From the NCBI GenBank assembly GCA_016932965.1, contig JAFGBW010000085.1:1-12187 (forward strand): DNA of 12,187 nt, read 5' to 3'. The DNA comes from Candidatus Auribacterota bacterium (GTDB taxonomy: Bacteria > Auribacterota > JAFGBW01). Position 1 is the first letter of the stretch, and each line of letters begins with the position of its first letter. Below the pieces are notes generated by a model. That model saw nothing but the letters and a program-made list of their open reading frames with translations. It made no database searches and had not been told where the DNA came from. The position numbers and the translations under genes were made by a program. Positions 1-6,489 of the stretch are shown piece by piece.

Positions 1-738
1 AATGAATTCGCCCAGGCGCTTCATCTGGCAAAAACCGAAAACCTGCTGCTTCTGGATGCTGAAAATAAAATCATCCAGGCTGACCATGAAATTGCCGGAG
101 ACTATCTGGCAGAGCGCTGGAAACTCCCTTTCGGTCTGCGCAAGGCCATTTTGATGCATCACAACCCGCCTTTCCGGGAAAAATATATCCCGCCGGATGT
201 TTTAAAACTCATCTGCATCGTCAACCTGGCCAATACGCTCTGCAAGATGAGGAAGATCGGATTTTCCGGTAATGAAAAAATCACTGCTAAGGACGAATAT
301 GTCATGCAATGGATGCAAATTGAAGAAAACGATATTGAACGTTTCTTCCTTGAGATAGACAAGGAGCTCGCCACATCCAAGGAATTTCTGGGGATCATCA
401 CTTCAACTGAAGGCGAGGAGGCTGCCGGAGAAGCTTCTTCTGCCATGCGGCCCGCCGTCCTTTTGATTTATAAAAATAAGGAACGGGTTCTCATGCCATC
501 CTTGTTCGTTAAAAACCACGGTTTTGATTGCCATAAACTGGCACATGAAGCAGAACAAAAACCATTTCCGGCATACCCCAACCTCAAAGCGGTTTTGGTG
601 GATGAATTGAATTCCGATGAGATAGCCCAGTTGCGCACCCAAATTCAGAAAACAGGTCTGACCGTTCCGGTTCATCCTCTCCCTTTGAGTTTTAACTCTG
701 ACGAAATCCAGTCTTTTCTGGAAAGCCTGCATTCATAA
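1..738 (+). CDS. HDOD-domain signalling protein, 5'-truncated by the window edge
   Basis: Frame 1 is open from the first base, so the gene begins outside the window; 245 codons remain. The Met at 151 is internal because conserved sequence lies upstream of it. The visible N-terminal part matches the end of an HDOD (HD-related output) domain: an ADHEIAGDYLAERWKLP stretch (about visible residues 32-48) followed by AILMHHNP. This is the family pattern DHxxxGxxLxxxWxLP then the HH segment. HDOD proteins are cytoplasmic regulators in two-component or cyclic-nucleotide signalling and lack the catalytic HD pair of true HD phosphohydrolases. The last 90 or so residues (from AVLLIYKNKERVL) could be a degenerate receiver-like alpha/beta fold, but I see no clear phospho-acceptor motif. 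No output partner is visible. The next gene is 98 bp downstream with its own candidate promoter. Confidence 0.8.
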   Translation, partial: NEFAQALHLAKTENLLLLDAENKIIQADHEIAGDYLAERWKLPFGLRKAILMHHNPPFREKYIPPDVLKLICIVNLANTLCKMRKIGFSGNEKITAKDEYVMQWMQIEENDIERFFLEIDKELATSKEFLGIITSTEGEEAAGEASSAMRPAVLLIYKNKERVLMPSLFVKNHGFDCHKLAHEAEQKPFPAYPNLKAVLVDELNSDEIAQLRTQIQKTGLTVPVHPLPLSFNSDEIQSFLESLHS

Positions 739-779
739 GAATCCTATACCACCATCTTATTCCCCATCCTATTTTTTAA

Positions 780-807
780 ATGACAACCTTAAATAAAAGA
801 GTAAAAT
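780..807 (+). promoter_or_regulatory. Candidate sigma-70 promoter for the exported TPR-like gene
   Basis: A -35-like ATGACA (780-785, 5/6 to TTGACA) is followed after 16 bp by TAAAAT (802-807, 5/6 to TATAAT). Transcription would start near 814 and leave a short leader with the AAAGGA Shine-Dalgarno sequence before the ATG at 837. The region is AT-rich, so chance matches are likely. It is supported mainly by position and spacing. Confidence 0.35.
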
Positions 808-836
808 TGCATTCAAATTATAAAAGGAAACCATCC

Positions 837-1418
837 ATGAAAAGTATCTTCACTATAGCCGTCATTATTTTAAGCCTTCTCACCTTCCCGAAGATCTGTC
901 TGTCAGAAACGGATTCTTCTCCCGGATTCAGCATGATGCCGACCACTCCGGAAGGGCAGCAACGCCGGGAAAAATTCAAAAAAAATTTCCTGCAGCGTTT
1001 GAGAAAAGATTCAAATACGTTAACGCCGTTTCAGCTGAAAGAAATTGAAGATCTCTACCAGGTTGCCAATATACGTCCCCGCACGCCCGAGGCAAAACAA
1101 AATCTCCTCCAGATCATTTCCACGCCGGATTGGGAAGACGCTAATCGCACGGGCTGCGCTTTTCTTTATCTGGCCACCAATTTTACCGAAGGAGAGGAGA
1201 TGGAAGTCTATTTGAAAACCGCCATTCAATCCTACAGCGACTGCTGGTACGGAGACGGTGTTCAGGTTGGCGCTTACGGCCGCTATCTTCTCGGAAAATA
1301 TTACTGGGGAACAGGAAGAAAAGAAGAGGCCGTTACTCTTTTTAATGAGCTCAAGGATACCTATCCTGATTCCATCGGTCATTGCGGAGAATTACTAGTA
1401 GATAAAATTCCCAAATAA
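837..1418 (+). CDS. Small exported protein with a TPR-like C-terminal region, unknown function
   Basis: I chose the ATG at 837 over the in-frame ATG at 780. It has an AAAGGAAA Shine-Dalgarno sequence 7-8 nt upstream, and it puts a typical signal peptide at the very N-terminus: MKS, then a hydrophobic run to about residue 17, with a likely cut after CLS (residue 23). The mature protein is about 170 residues. It starts with a charged, helix-prone stretch (TPEGQQRREKFKKNFLQRL), then a helical region. It ends with a piece resembling a tetratricopeptide unit (LLGKYYWGTGRKEEAVTLF, then NELKDTYP), suggesting a periplasmic protein-interaction role. Three Cys in the mature part could form disulfides. 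I do not recognise the family. It is convergent with the minus-strand gene beyond a 650-bp gap. Confidence 0.75.
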   Translation: MKSIFTIAVIILSLLTFPKICLSETDSSPGFSMMPTTPEGQQRREKFKKNFLQRLRKDSNTLTPFQLKEIEDLYQVANIRPRTPEAKQNLLQIISTPDWEDANRTGCAFLYLATNFTEGEEMEVYLKTAIQSYSDCWYGDGVQVGAYGRYLLGKYYWGTGRKEEAVTLFNELKDTYPDSIGHCGELLVDKIPK

Positions 1419-1481
1419 TTCACCCTCATAAAAAATCATTCTTTAAATCATTTGTGGAATTAATGTGACACCAGATTCAAA

Positions 1482-1506
1482 ATGCCTCTTGCAGAGCCGG
1501 AGGCAT
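1482..1506 (+). other. Small hairpin downstream of the exported TPR-like gene
   Basis: ATGCCTC (1482-1488) is complementary to GAGGCAT (1500-1506) across an 11-nt loop. An alternative inner pairing CTCT/AGAG (1486-1489 with 1493-1496) is also possible. It lies 63 nt after the stop codon at 1418. The following bases are AAAATTATT rather than a T-run, so it is at best a weak or factor-dependent 3' end. Confidence 0.3.
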
Positions 1507-1650
1507 AAAATTATTCCCAGCTCAAAGCTTCATTTTATCAACCACTGAACGCGGCATATCATTAGCTTCATAAGTGGGGGAAAGAACGTTACATTAAACC
1601 AAGAGGCCTGTTCCCTGTCGGTGAAGGCGTTTGTTATCCTTTTATTTTTT

Positions 1651-1820
1651 AACCACGAAAAACACCAAAAGCACGAAATTCATAATCAAAAAAACTGCAT
1701 AGGATATAAAAAAAATCTTTCCATTTTCATGTCATGGGACTTCACATCTTGCCCTTGCCTTACGGCGACTTAGTCGTCCCTCTTCACCATCAAAGATTTC
1801 AAGGCGTGCATTTCGTGGTT
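1651..1820. repeat. 170-bp MITE-like element with inverted ends carrying TTTCGTG repeat units
   Basis: The left end AACCACGAAA (1651-1660) is the exact reverse complement of the right end TTTCGTGGTT (1811-1820), and similarity extends a few bases further in. Read on the minus strand, the left end (1680 to 1651) is three 9-nt units of TTTTCGTGN type ending in GGTT. The right end has about two units. The interior is non-coding and contains a small palindrome CGACTTAGTCG (1766-1776). CTTTTAT occurs on both sides (1639-1645 and 1827-1833) but not flush with the ends, so it is weak as a target-site duplication. It is probably a non-autonomous repeat or a pair of dispersed repeats in opposite orientation. 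No transposase is seen. Confidence 0.5.
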
Positions 1821-1897
1821 TCTAATCTTTTATATTCTTAAGGATAACTGATTATGATATTTTACCTTCATTTTTTAACATAGATGCCCCCCGTTTA

Positions 1898-1922
1898 TCA
1901 TCATGCCTTTAAGGCATGATGA
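1898..1922. repeat. Perfect 25-nt palindrome (12-bp arms, 1-nt centre)
   Basis: TCATCATGCCTT (1898-1909) and AAGGCATGATGA (1911-1922) are exact reverse complements around T1910. It could be an operator-type protein-binding site, a REP-like element, or an RNA hairpin protecting a 3' end. It is not followed by a T-run on either strand, so it is not a standard intrinsic terminator. It lies 145 bp beyond the stop of the minus-strand gene. Confidence 0.55.
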
Positions 1923-2066
1923 ATCTCAAATTGCAGACATTTCGCCTGCACTGCTTTGTAATAATTTTTTTCCTATAATCCTGTATCTGTAAAACTTCAA
2001 GAGCCATCTGCCAAAGACAAAGGGTTATCTGTTAAAATAATAATCGAGTCTGATTCTTCCTCTTAA

Positions 2067-3167
2067 TTAAGCCCCTCGCCCTACTTGGGATTGTCCGGCC
2101 AGATTTCCATTGGTACTTATCTGAACCCCCCAGGATATATACTCCAAAAGAGTAGGATAAACTACCAGACTTTTTCCAGTTCTGACATCGGTGGAAGCCA
2201 TTTTCCATCGCATCGGTTCCAAAATATAAGGCAAATGACTTTCTGAATGAAACTGATCTATCTCATTTTTACTTAAAGAAAACTCATTTCCTGAAGTATT
2301 AGGACGATTAAAAACATGTAAACCAACCTGAAGAGAAGCTCCTGATACTTCCTCACTGAAGTATCGCTCTCGCAACATGTGCATCCGTTTTTGTCCAATA
2401 TCTCCCCCATGTCTTTTCAATGCATCCGAACCCATTACTTGTATCCAACGATACGCTTTTCGGTATCGTTTCATTAATAAACCCAAAAAATCAGGAAATT
2501 GCCTATTTTCTCCCAAATCACTAAACCGAATCAATCCCACTTTTTCGAATGGCTGAATAAGTAATTTCACCATCATTCTTCTTCGCCTATAATTAGACAT
2601 CTTGCTTTTTTCTCCATCAGGTGTTAGACCAATAACAAGAAAATCCTCATCCGTATTATCACTTGCTAAATGAGCCAGCCATATCAATTCATGAGCAAGA
2701 GTCGGAAAATCATAAGCTCCAGAAACGATGCCCAGTGAAGTGGGGGTTCTATTCCAAGGTTTTAACTTCCCTGCAATGACTTTCCTCCTAATTTTTTCTA
2801 ATAAATCAAGAATAACTCGTTCATATGATAAAATTTCCTCTTTGGCTTTTCGTGGTAAAAAATCATATTCAGTTTGTCTAAATATCCGATAGTCTTCTTT
2901 AATTTTTTTAACCACAATTTTGTCGTACCGTTTTAACCATGCATCTATTATCCTCTTATCTTCCTTTGGAATTGATCGTTCCGGAAACCAGTCATCAGAT
3001 ACAATCTCTTCTTCAGGGATGTAATCCTTTATATTTGTCTGAGGGGCCAGACAGGCGCAGGGAACGGAAATCCGCGTTGTAAGGGAATCCGCATAAGTAT
3101 TCTGTCTATAGTCTAATAATAGCAGAAAGCAAAATAACAGCATGCCTGTAATATTACGTTTGATCAT
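2067..3167 (-). CDS. Exported NadD/NMNAT-like nucleotidyltransferase-fold protein
   Basis: 366 aa. The start at 3167 has AGGAAAG about 5 nt upstream and opens a signal peptide: MIKRN, a hydrophobic core at residues 6-18, and a likely cut after TYA (residue 26). Residues 50-140 are charged and helix-rich. Residues 145-345 match the HIGH-superfamily adenylyltransferase pattern. SGAYDFPTLAHELI (149-162) corresponds to the G-x-F-D/N-x-x-[HT]-x-x-H motif of NadD/NMNAT. VMGSDAL (244-250) corresponds to the GSD segment. MASTDVR (323-329) followed by YPTLLEYI (337-344) corresponds to ISSTxxR and the C-terminal PxxVxxYI. Family members transfer AMP from ATP to NMN or NaMN in the cytoplasm, so a signal peptide is unexpected. 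The next in-frame Met after the leader is far inside the domain start region (M190), so a cytoplasmic restart would lose motif 1. The gene is more AT-rich than its neighbours and runs against them, suggesting acquisition by transfer. Substrate and activity are unknown. Confidence 0.7.
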   Translation of the reverse strand: MIKRNITGMLLFCFLLLLDYRQNTYADSLTTRISVPCACLAPQTNIKDYIPEEEIVSDDWFPERSIPKEDKRIIDAWLKRYDKIVVKKIKEDYRIFRQTEYDFLPRKAKEEILSYERVILDLLEKIRRKVIAGKLKPWNRTPTSLGIVSGAYDFPTLAHELIWLAHLASDNTDEDFLVIGLTPDGEKSKMSNYRRRRMMVKLLIQPFEKVGLIRFSDLGENRQFPDFLGLLMKRYRKAYRWIQVMGSDALKRHGGDIGQKRMHMLRERYFSEEVSGASLQVGLHVFNRPNTSGNEFSLSKNEIDQFHSESHLPYILEPMRWKMASTDVRTGKSLVVYPTLLEYISWGVQISTNGNLAGQSQVGRGA

Positions 3168-3301
3168 AATCTTTCCTATTAACTGTTAATTTGCTTACCT
3201 GTTCCATGATTATTTGTCAAGATAGCACATTAAAATTCATTTCAACCTGGGTTAATCATATATAAAACCTGAAGGAAACAAAAAATCCTGCTTAATATAT
3301 T

Positions 3302-3339
3302 TTTTTCGTGCTCATTTATGTAATTCATGGTTAATAATA
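3302..3339 (+). repeat. Degenerate copy of the TTTTCGTGN repeat in the purD leader
   Basis: Three TTYRTG-type units (TTTTCGTGC, a TTTATGT core, then ATTCATGG) at 9-10-nt spacing are followed by TTAATAATA. It ends 50 nt before the purD ATG. The same layout, with identical TTTTTTCGTG (3301-3310) and GTTAATAATA (3330-3339) blocks, recurs upstream of purE. Confidence 0.5.
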
Positions 3340-3357
3340 TTATTTCCTTATTATTAA
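3331..3357. promoter_or_regulatory. AT-rich inverted repeat just upstream of purD, possible operator
   Basis: TTAATAATA (3331-3339) and TATTATTAA (3349-3357) are perfect 9-bp inverted arms around a 9-nt centre, ending 32 nt before the purD start. The position would suit a repressor site or a weak leader hairpin. It does not resemble the GC-centred E. coli PurR box. AT-rich sequence makes such symmetry easier to get by chance. Confidence 0.35.
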
Positions 3358-3389
3358 TCTTAGTCACGAAATGATAGGCGAAAACGAGG

Positions 3390-4661
3390 ATGAAAGTATT
3401 GATCATAGGCAGCGGCGGAAGAGAACATGCCCTGGCATGGAAACTCTCCCAATCCCCTCAGGTAAAGGAGATTTACTGCGCTCCAGGAAACGGAGGCATG
3501 CGTGGGTTCTGCATTCCGGTTTGTGTTGATGTAAAAGACTTAAAATCCCTGGCAGTCTTTGCCCAAAAAAAACAAATAGATCTCACGGTGGTCGGACCTG
3601 AAGACCCTTTGGTTGAAGGGATATCGGACATCTTCAAAGCCAAAGGACTCCTCATATACGGCCCTTCAAAAAATGCCGCCATGCTGGAAGGATCAAAGGA
3701 TTTTACCCGGCAGATCTGCTCACGCTCAGGAATCAAGATCGCCGAAGGCAGAACATTCACTGTGATCTCCCAGGCGCTGGCTTATCTGGATAAACAATCC
3801 TATCCGGTTGTCATCAAGGCAGACGGCCTGGCCGCAGGCAAGGGCGTCACCATAGCACAAAATCATGCCCAAGCCGTGGCCGCTGTCAAAGATGCCATGG
3901 AGCAAAAAATCTTCGGAAACGCCGGAAATAAAATCGTCATCGAGGAATTTCTGAAAGGATATGAAGTATCCGTTCTTTCGATTTGCTCCGGAACGGATGC
4001 CGTTGTTCTGGCCCCCTCTCAAGACCATAAACGCATTTTTGATCATGACAAAGGGCCTAACACCGGAGGCATGGGAACATTTTCGCCTGTTCCGGCCTTT
4101 TCTCCTCAACAACTCCAATGGACAAAGGATCACATTTTTGTGCCGGTTTTAAAAACCATGCTCAATCAGGGCATGCCTTATATCGGAACCCTGTTTGCCG
4201 GACTGATGGTTCTGGAAGACCACGATATCCGTGTTCTGGAATTCAACGTCCGCTTCGGGGACCCGGAAACCCAGGCCATACTTCCAAGGTTTCAGGGGGA
4301 TTTTTTTGAGATGTTATACAGGGCCTCCAAAGGAGAACCTCTTACGGATATCTCCTTAAAATGGGCTGAAGAATCCTGCGTCTGTGTGGTGGCCGCCTCT
4401 TCCGGATACCCCGGCTCCTATAAAAAAGGATTTGAAATAAAGGGTCTCGACCAGCCACTGGAAAAAGACTGCACAGTTTTTCACGCGGGAACAGAAAAAA
4501 AACAGGACCGTTTATTCACGAGCGGAGGCAGGGTGCTCTCGGTTGCTTCTCTGGGGAAAGACCTGAAAGAAGCCAAGGAGAAAAGCTATCGCGCATTGAA
4601 ACAGATTCATTTTGATGGAATGTATTACCGTACAGACATCAGCGACAAGGCGGGTATCTGA
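3390..4661 (+). CDS. purD: Phosphoribosylamine-glycine ligase (GAR synthetase)
   Basis: 423 aa, close to the usual 420-430. It catalyses ATP-dependent joining of glycine to 5-phosphoribosylamine, the second step of de novo purine synthesis, in the cytoplasm. Visible hallmarks are the N-terminal GSGGREHALAWKL (residues 7-19), APGNGG (31-36), VVGPEDPL (67-74), and the ATP-grasp KADGLAAGKGV (143-153) with EEFLKGYEVSVLS (185-197). They continue with QDHKR and GPNTGGMG (211-229), LEFNVRFGDPETQ (283-295) carrying metal/ATP ligands, and the terminal FDGMYYRTDI. The Shine-Dalgarno sequence is modest: TAGG lies about 11 nt upstream, while the GAGG abutting the ATG is too close. It is the first gene of the housekeeping run and is preceded by a repeat copy and an AT-rich inverted repeat. 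Glycine for this reaction would come from GlyA encoded downstream. Confidence 0.97.
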   Translation: MKVLIIGSGGREHALAWKLSQSPQVKEIYCAPGNGGMRGFCIPVCVDVKDLKSLAVFAQKKQIDLTVVGPEDPLVEGISDIFKAKGLLIYGPSKNAAMLEGSKDFTRQICSRSGIKIAEGRTFTVISQALAYLDKQSYPVVIKADGLAAGKGVTIAQNHAQAVAAVKDAMEQKIFGNAGNKIVIEEFLKGYEVSVLSICSGTDAVVLAPSQDHKRIFDHDKGPNTGGMGTFSPVPAFSPQQLQWTKDHIFVPVLKTMLNQGMPYIGTLFAGLMVLEDHDIRVLEFNVRFGDPETQAILPRFQGDFFEMLYRASKGEPLTDISLKWAEESCVCVVAASSGYPGSYKKGFEIKGLDQPLEKDCTVFHAGTEKKQDRLFTSGGRVLSVASLGKDLKEAKEKSYRALKQIHFDGMYYRTDISDKAGI

Positions 4662-4700
4662 TAAATATAGATTGAAAAACATCTTATTCCCCCATTGACT

Positions 4701-4737
4701 TTTTTCGTGTATTCGGAGTGTTTCGTTGTTAATAATA
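4701..4737 (+). repeat. Copy of the TTTTCGTGN repeat between purD and purE
   Basis: Three roughly 9-nt units (TTTTCGTGT, ATTCGGAGTG, TTTCGTTG) are followed by TTAATAATA. The blocks TTTTTTCGTG (4700-4709) and GTTAATAATA (4728-4737) are identical to those before purD, with 18 instead of 19 nt between them. The element starts 84 nt before the purE ATG, compared with 89 nt before purD. Confidence 0.5.
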
Positions 4738-4783
4738 GTGGACTTAATTTTATCAACCCTTCTTTCACAGGAGAGAATAAATC

Positions 4784-5287
4784 ATGAGCCAGAAATACCA
4801 AGCTCAAGTCGCCATAATCATGGGGTCTAAAACGGACTGGGAAATCATGAAAGCCGCCTCAGAGGCCCTAAAGGAGTTCCGGATCCGACATGAAGTCAAA
4901 GTCCTTTCAGCTCACAGAGCCCCTTCCAAACTGATAGAATATGTAAACGCGTCAGCGGAAAAAGGAGTTTCCGTCTTCCTTTGCGGAGCAGGCGGAGCCG
5001 CACACCTCGCTGGCGTGGTTGCCGCACATACCATATTACCAGTCATCGGTGTTCCGGTTTCATCTGGTGCCTTAAAAGGAATGGACGCCCTCTTATCCAC
5101 GGTGCAAATGCCCAAAGGAATTCCTGTTGCTACCGTGGCTGTTGACGGAGCCTATAATGCCGCTGTTCTGGCTGTTGAAATCCTGGCAGTTCATCAGCAG
5201 AAACTCAAAATAAAATTAAGAACGTATAAAAAAGAAATGGAAAAAAAGGTGCTCGCTTCTTCTGATTCACTGCAGAGTCATCATTAA
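4784..5287 (+). CDS. purE: N5-carboxyaminoimidazole ribonucleotide mutase (PurE)
   Basis: 167 aa, against about 160-170 for class I PurE. It rearranges N5-CAIR to CAIR in purine synthesis. The start is well supported by AGGAGAG (4769-4775) 8 nt upstream. Hallmarks are [12 protein letters not shown] (11-22; usually GSxSD, so the Ser is Thr here), LSAHRAP (41-47), [16 protein letters not shown] (68-83) containing the conserved His, PVIGVPV (86-92), and [16 protein letters not shown] (103-118). The tail after residue 137 is charged and variable. A purK partner is not in the window. If it is absent from the genome, this enzyme would have to act as the CO2-using type. It is 18 bp from the next gene, so they are likely co-transcribed. 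Confidence 0.95.
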   Translation: MSQKYQAQVAIIMGSKTDWEIMKAASEALKEFRIRHEVKVLSAHRAPSKLIEYVNASAEKGVSVFLCGAGGAAHLAGVVAAHTILPVIGVPVSSGALKGMDALLSTVQMPKGIPVATVAVDGAYNAAVLAVEILAVHQQKLKIKLRTYKKEMEKKVLASSDSLQSHH

Positions 5288-5305
5288 CCGGAAAAATGAG
5301 GAACA

Positions 5306-5932
5306 ATGATCAACACCGATAATATGCCTCCTGAAGTGATCAGTAAAATCATCGCCATTGATCCGTTTTATCCTGAGCCTTCACTGGTTTCCATGGCAGG
5401 CCAATATTTAAGAGCCGGGAAAAAAGTCATTTTTCCGACTGAAACTGTTTACGGTCTGGGTGTCAATGCGGAAAATGAACCCTCTATATTGGAAGTATAC
5501 GATATAAAAAAACGTCCAAGAGATAAGCCGTTCAGTTACCATTTCGCCTCTCTGGATGAATACTTCCGTTTTTCCGGAAATGGTTGTGATGCGGACGCCA
5601 GGGAGTGGTTCCATAAATTGATCCCCCATCCGGTCACCCTGATCTATTACGATAATGTCCGGAAAATCAAAATAGGCGTGCGCATACCGGATCATCCGGT
5701 CGCAAAAGCCATTTTAAAGGAGGCCGGATGTCCGGTACTGGCTCCGAGCGCGAATTTTTCAGGAGACCCCCCTCCTGTCAGCATTGATGAGATCAATCCG
5801 TTGCTGGCACAAAGGATGGATCTCATCGTGGATTCCGGCAAAACGGACAATTTAAAGGAATCAACTGTGATTGACATTTCAGTGAATCCAGTTAAAGTTC
5901 TACGTCAGGGAGCCTATATTTTTAATGGATAA
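5306..5932 (+). CDS. tsaC: Threonylcarbamoyl-AMP synthase, TsaC/YrdC type
   Basis: 208 aa, the short TsaC form lacking the Sua5 C-terminal domain. It makes L-threonylcarbamoyl-AMP from threonine, bicarbonate and ATP for t6A modification of ANN-decoding tRNAs. Visible motifs are FPTETVYGLG (43-52), the KKRPRDKP basic loop (68-75), VRIPDHP (125-131), APSANFSG (146-153) and STVIDI (186-191). The usual PGPxT turn reads IPHPVT (106-111), a small departure. GAGGA lies only 3 nt before the ATG at 5306, which is tight. The next Met (residue 7) has no better site, so the first is kept. It sits 18 bp after purE. The N-terminal 25 residues precede the core domain and are not obviously conserved. Confidence 0.92.
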   Translation: MINTDNMPPEVISKIIAIDPFYPEPSLVSMAGQYLRAGKKVIFPTETVYGLGVNAENEPSILEVYDIKKRPRDKPFSYHFASLDEYFRFSGNGCDADAREWFHKLIPHPVTLIYYDNVRKIKIGVRIPDHPVAKAILKEAGCPVLAPSANFSGDPPPVSIDEINPLLAQRMDLIVDSGKTDNLKESTVIDISVNPVKVLRQGAYIFNG

Positions 5933-6001
5933 TGGGATAGAGCCGTATCGTCTTCTCATGATGCCATGCAACAGATAAAAAAATGCAATAAAACATAAAG
6001 A

Positions 6002-6463
6002 ATGATGAATGCTAAAATGAAAACCATCCTCTTTGTCTGCACCGGAAATACCTGCCGTTCACCCATGGCTCAATGTTATTTTGATCATCTGACACGGGGA
6101 AAAAATATCCGTACTTTCTCCGCAGGCACGGCCTCTCTCAATGGATTCCCCGCTTCATCTTTAGCCTCTCGCATCATGGCACGGTATCAACTGGATCTGA
6201 GTTCTCATAAAACCAGAAAAGTTGAAAAAGAACTATTGGATCAGTCGGACATGATCATCGTCATGACAGAATTCCATCGCGATTATCTGCTCCGCGAATG
6301 GCCTGAAACGGGAAATAAAATTTTTTTACTGAGGGAATTCGACAAAAATCCTCTTCAGGGAAGAATGGACATCGATGATCCGATGGGAGGGAGTGAGGAC
6401 TTTTACCAGCAGGTTTTTGATCTGATGAAAGAACCGCTGGAACGGCTGAGTGAGATGGTATAA
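6002..6463 (+). CDS. Low-molecular-weight phosphatase, YwlE-like (putative protein-arginine phosphatase)
   Basis: 153 aa, typical for the LMW-PTP fold. The P-loop is CTGNTCRSPMAQ (residues 13-24), giving the CX5R nucleophile Cys13 and Arg19. The catalytic acid loop is DDPMGG (125-130), with Asp126 as general acid. The Thr in the loop (residue 17) matches the Thr that marks Bacillus YwlE-type arginine phosphatases, where LMW tyrosine phosphatases have Ile/Leu. DPMGGSEDFYQQV also aligns well with YwlE. Arginine-phosphate specificity is inferred from that residue; no McsB-like kinase gene is in the window. Starts at Met1, Met2 (6005) or Met6 (6017, just before the conserved KTILFVCTG) are all possible, and none has a strong Shine-Dalgarno sequence. 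The tsaC / phosphatase / rpiB / glyA order is widely conserved. Confidence 0.9.
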   Translation: MMNAKMKTILFVCTGNTCRSPMAQCYFDHLTRGKNIRTFSAGTASLNGFPASSLASRIMARYQLDLSSHKTRKVEKELLDQSDMIIVMTEFHRDYLLREWPETGNKIFLLREFDKNPLQGRMDIDDPMGGSEDFYQQVFDLMKEPLERLSEMV

Positions 6464-6489
6464 ATAAAATTGAGAATTGAAATTAATAA

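Larger units (their letters stand above)
1419..2066. other. Long AT-rich intergenic stretch between convergent genes
   Basis: No credible coding region was found here. It holds, in order: a weak hairpin at 1482-1506; a 170-bp segment bounded by inverted repeats (1651-1820); a perfect 25-nt palindrome (1898-1922); and T-rich runs near 1964-1972. It separates the + strand exported TPR-like gene from the minus-strand nucleotidyltransferase-like gene, so both transcripts should end here. None of the hairpins is followed by a good T-tract. Confidence 0.6.

Noticed and set aside
151-738. ATG at 151 as a true start for the first gene
   Set aside because: The frame is open to base 1, and conserved HDOD sequence lies upstream of 151.
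780-836. Upstream in-frame ATG at 780 as the start of the exported TPR-like gene
   Set aside because: It has no Shine-Dalgarno sequence, and it would bury the signal peptide behind 19 charged residues. The ATG at 837 has AAAGGA at good spacing and puts the signal peptide first.
1898-1922. Palindrome as a bidirectional intrinsic terminator
   Set aside because: No T-run follows on either strand; on the minus strand a G-run follows.
3192-3220. Promoter for the minus-strand gene based on a perfect TTGACA (minus strand, 3215-3220)
   Set aside because: At 16-18 bp spacing the -10 position reads TAAGCA or similar, a poor match, so the -35 box alone is not enough.
3726-4133. 135-codon open frame antisense to purD
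   Set aside because: It is a shadow of the conserved purD frame with no independent coding evidence.
4695-4723. TTGACT (4695-4700) as a -35 for purE
   Set aside because: No -10-like hexamer lies 16-18 bp downstream; the AT-rich TTAATAATA is 28 bp away.
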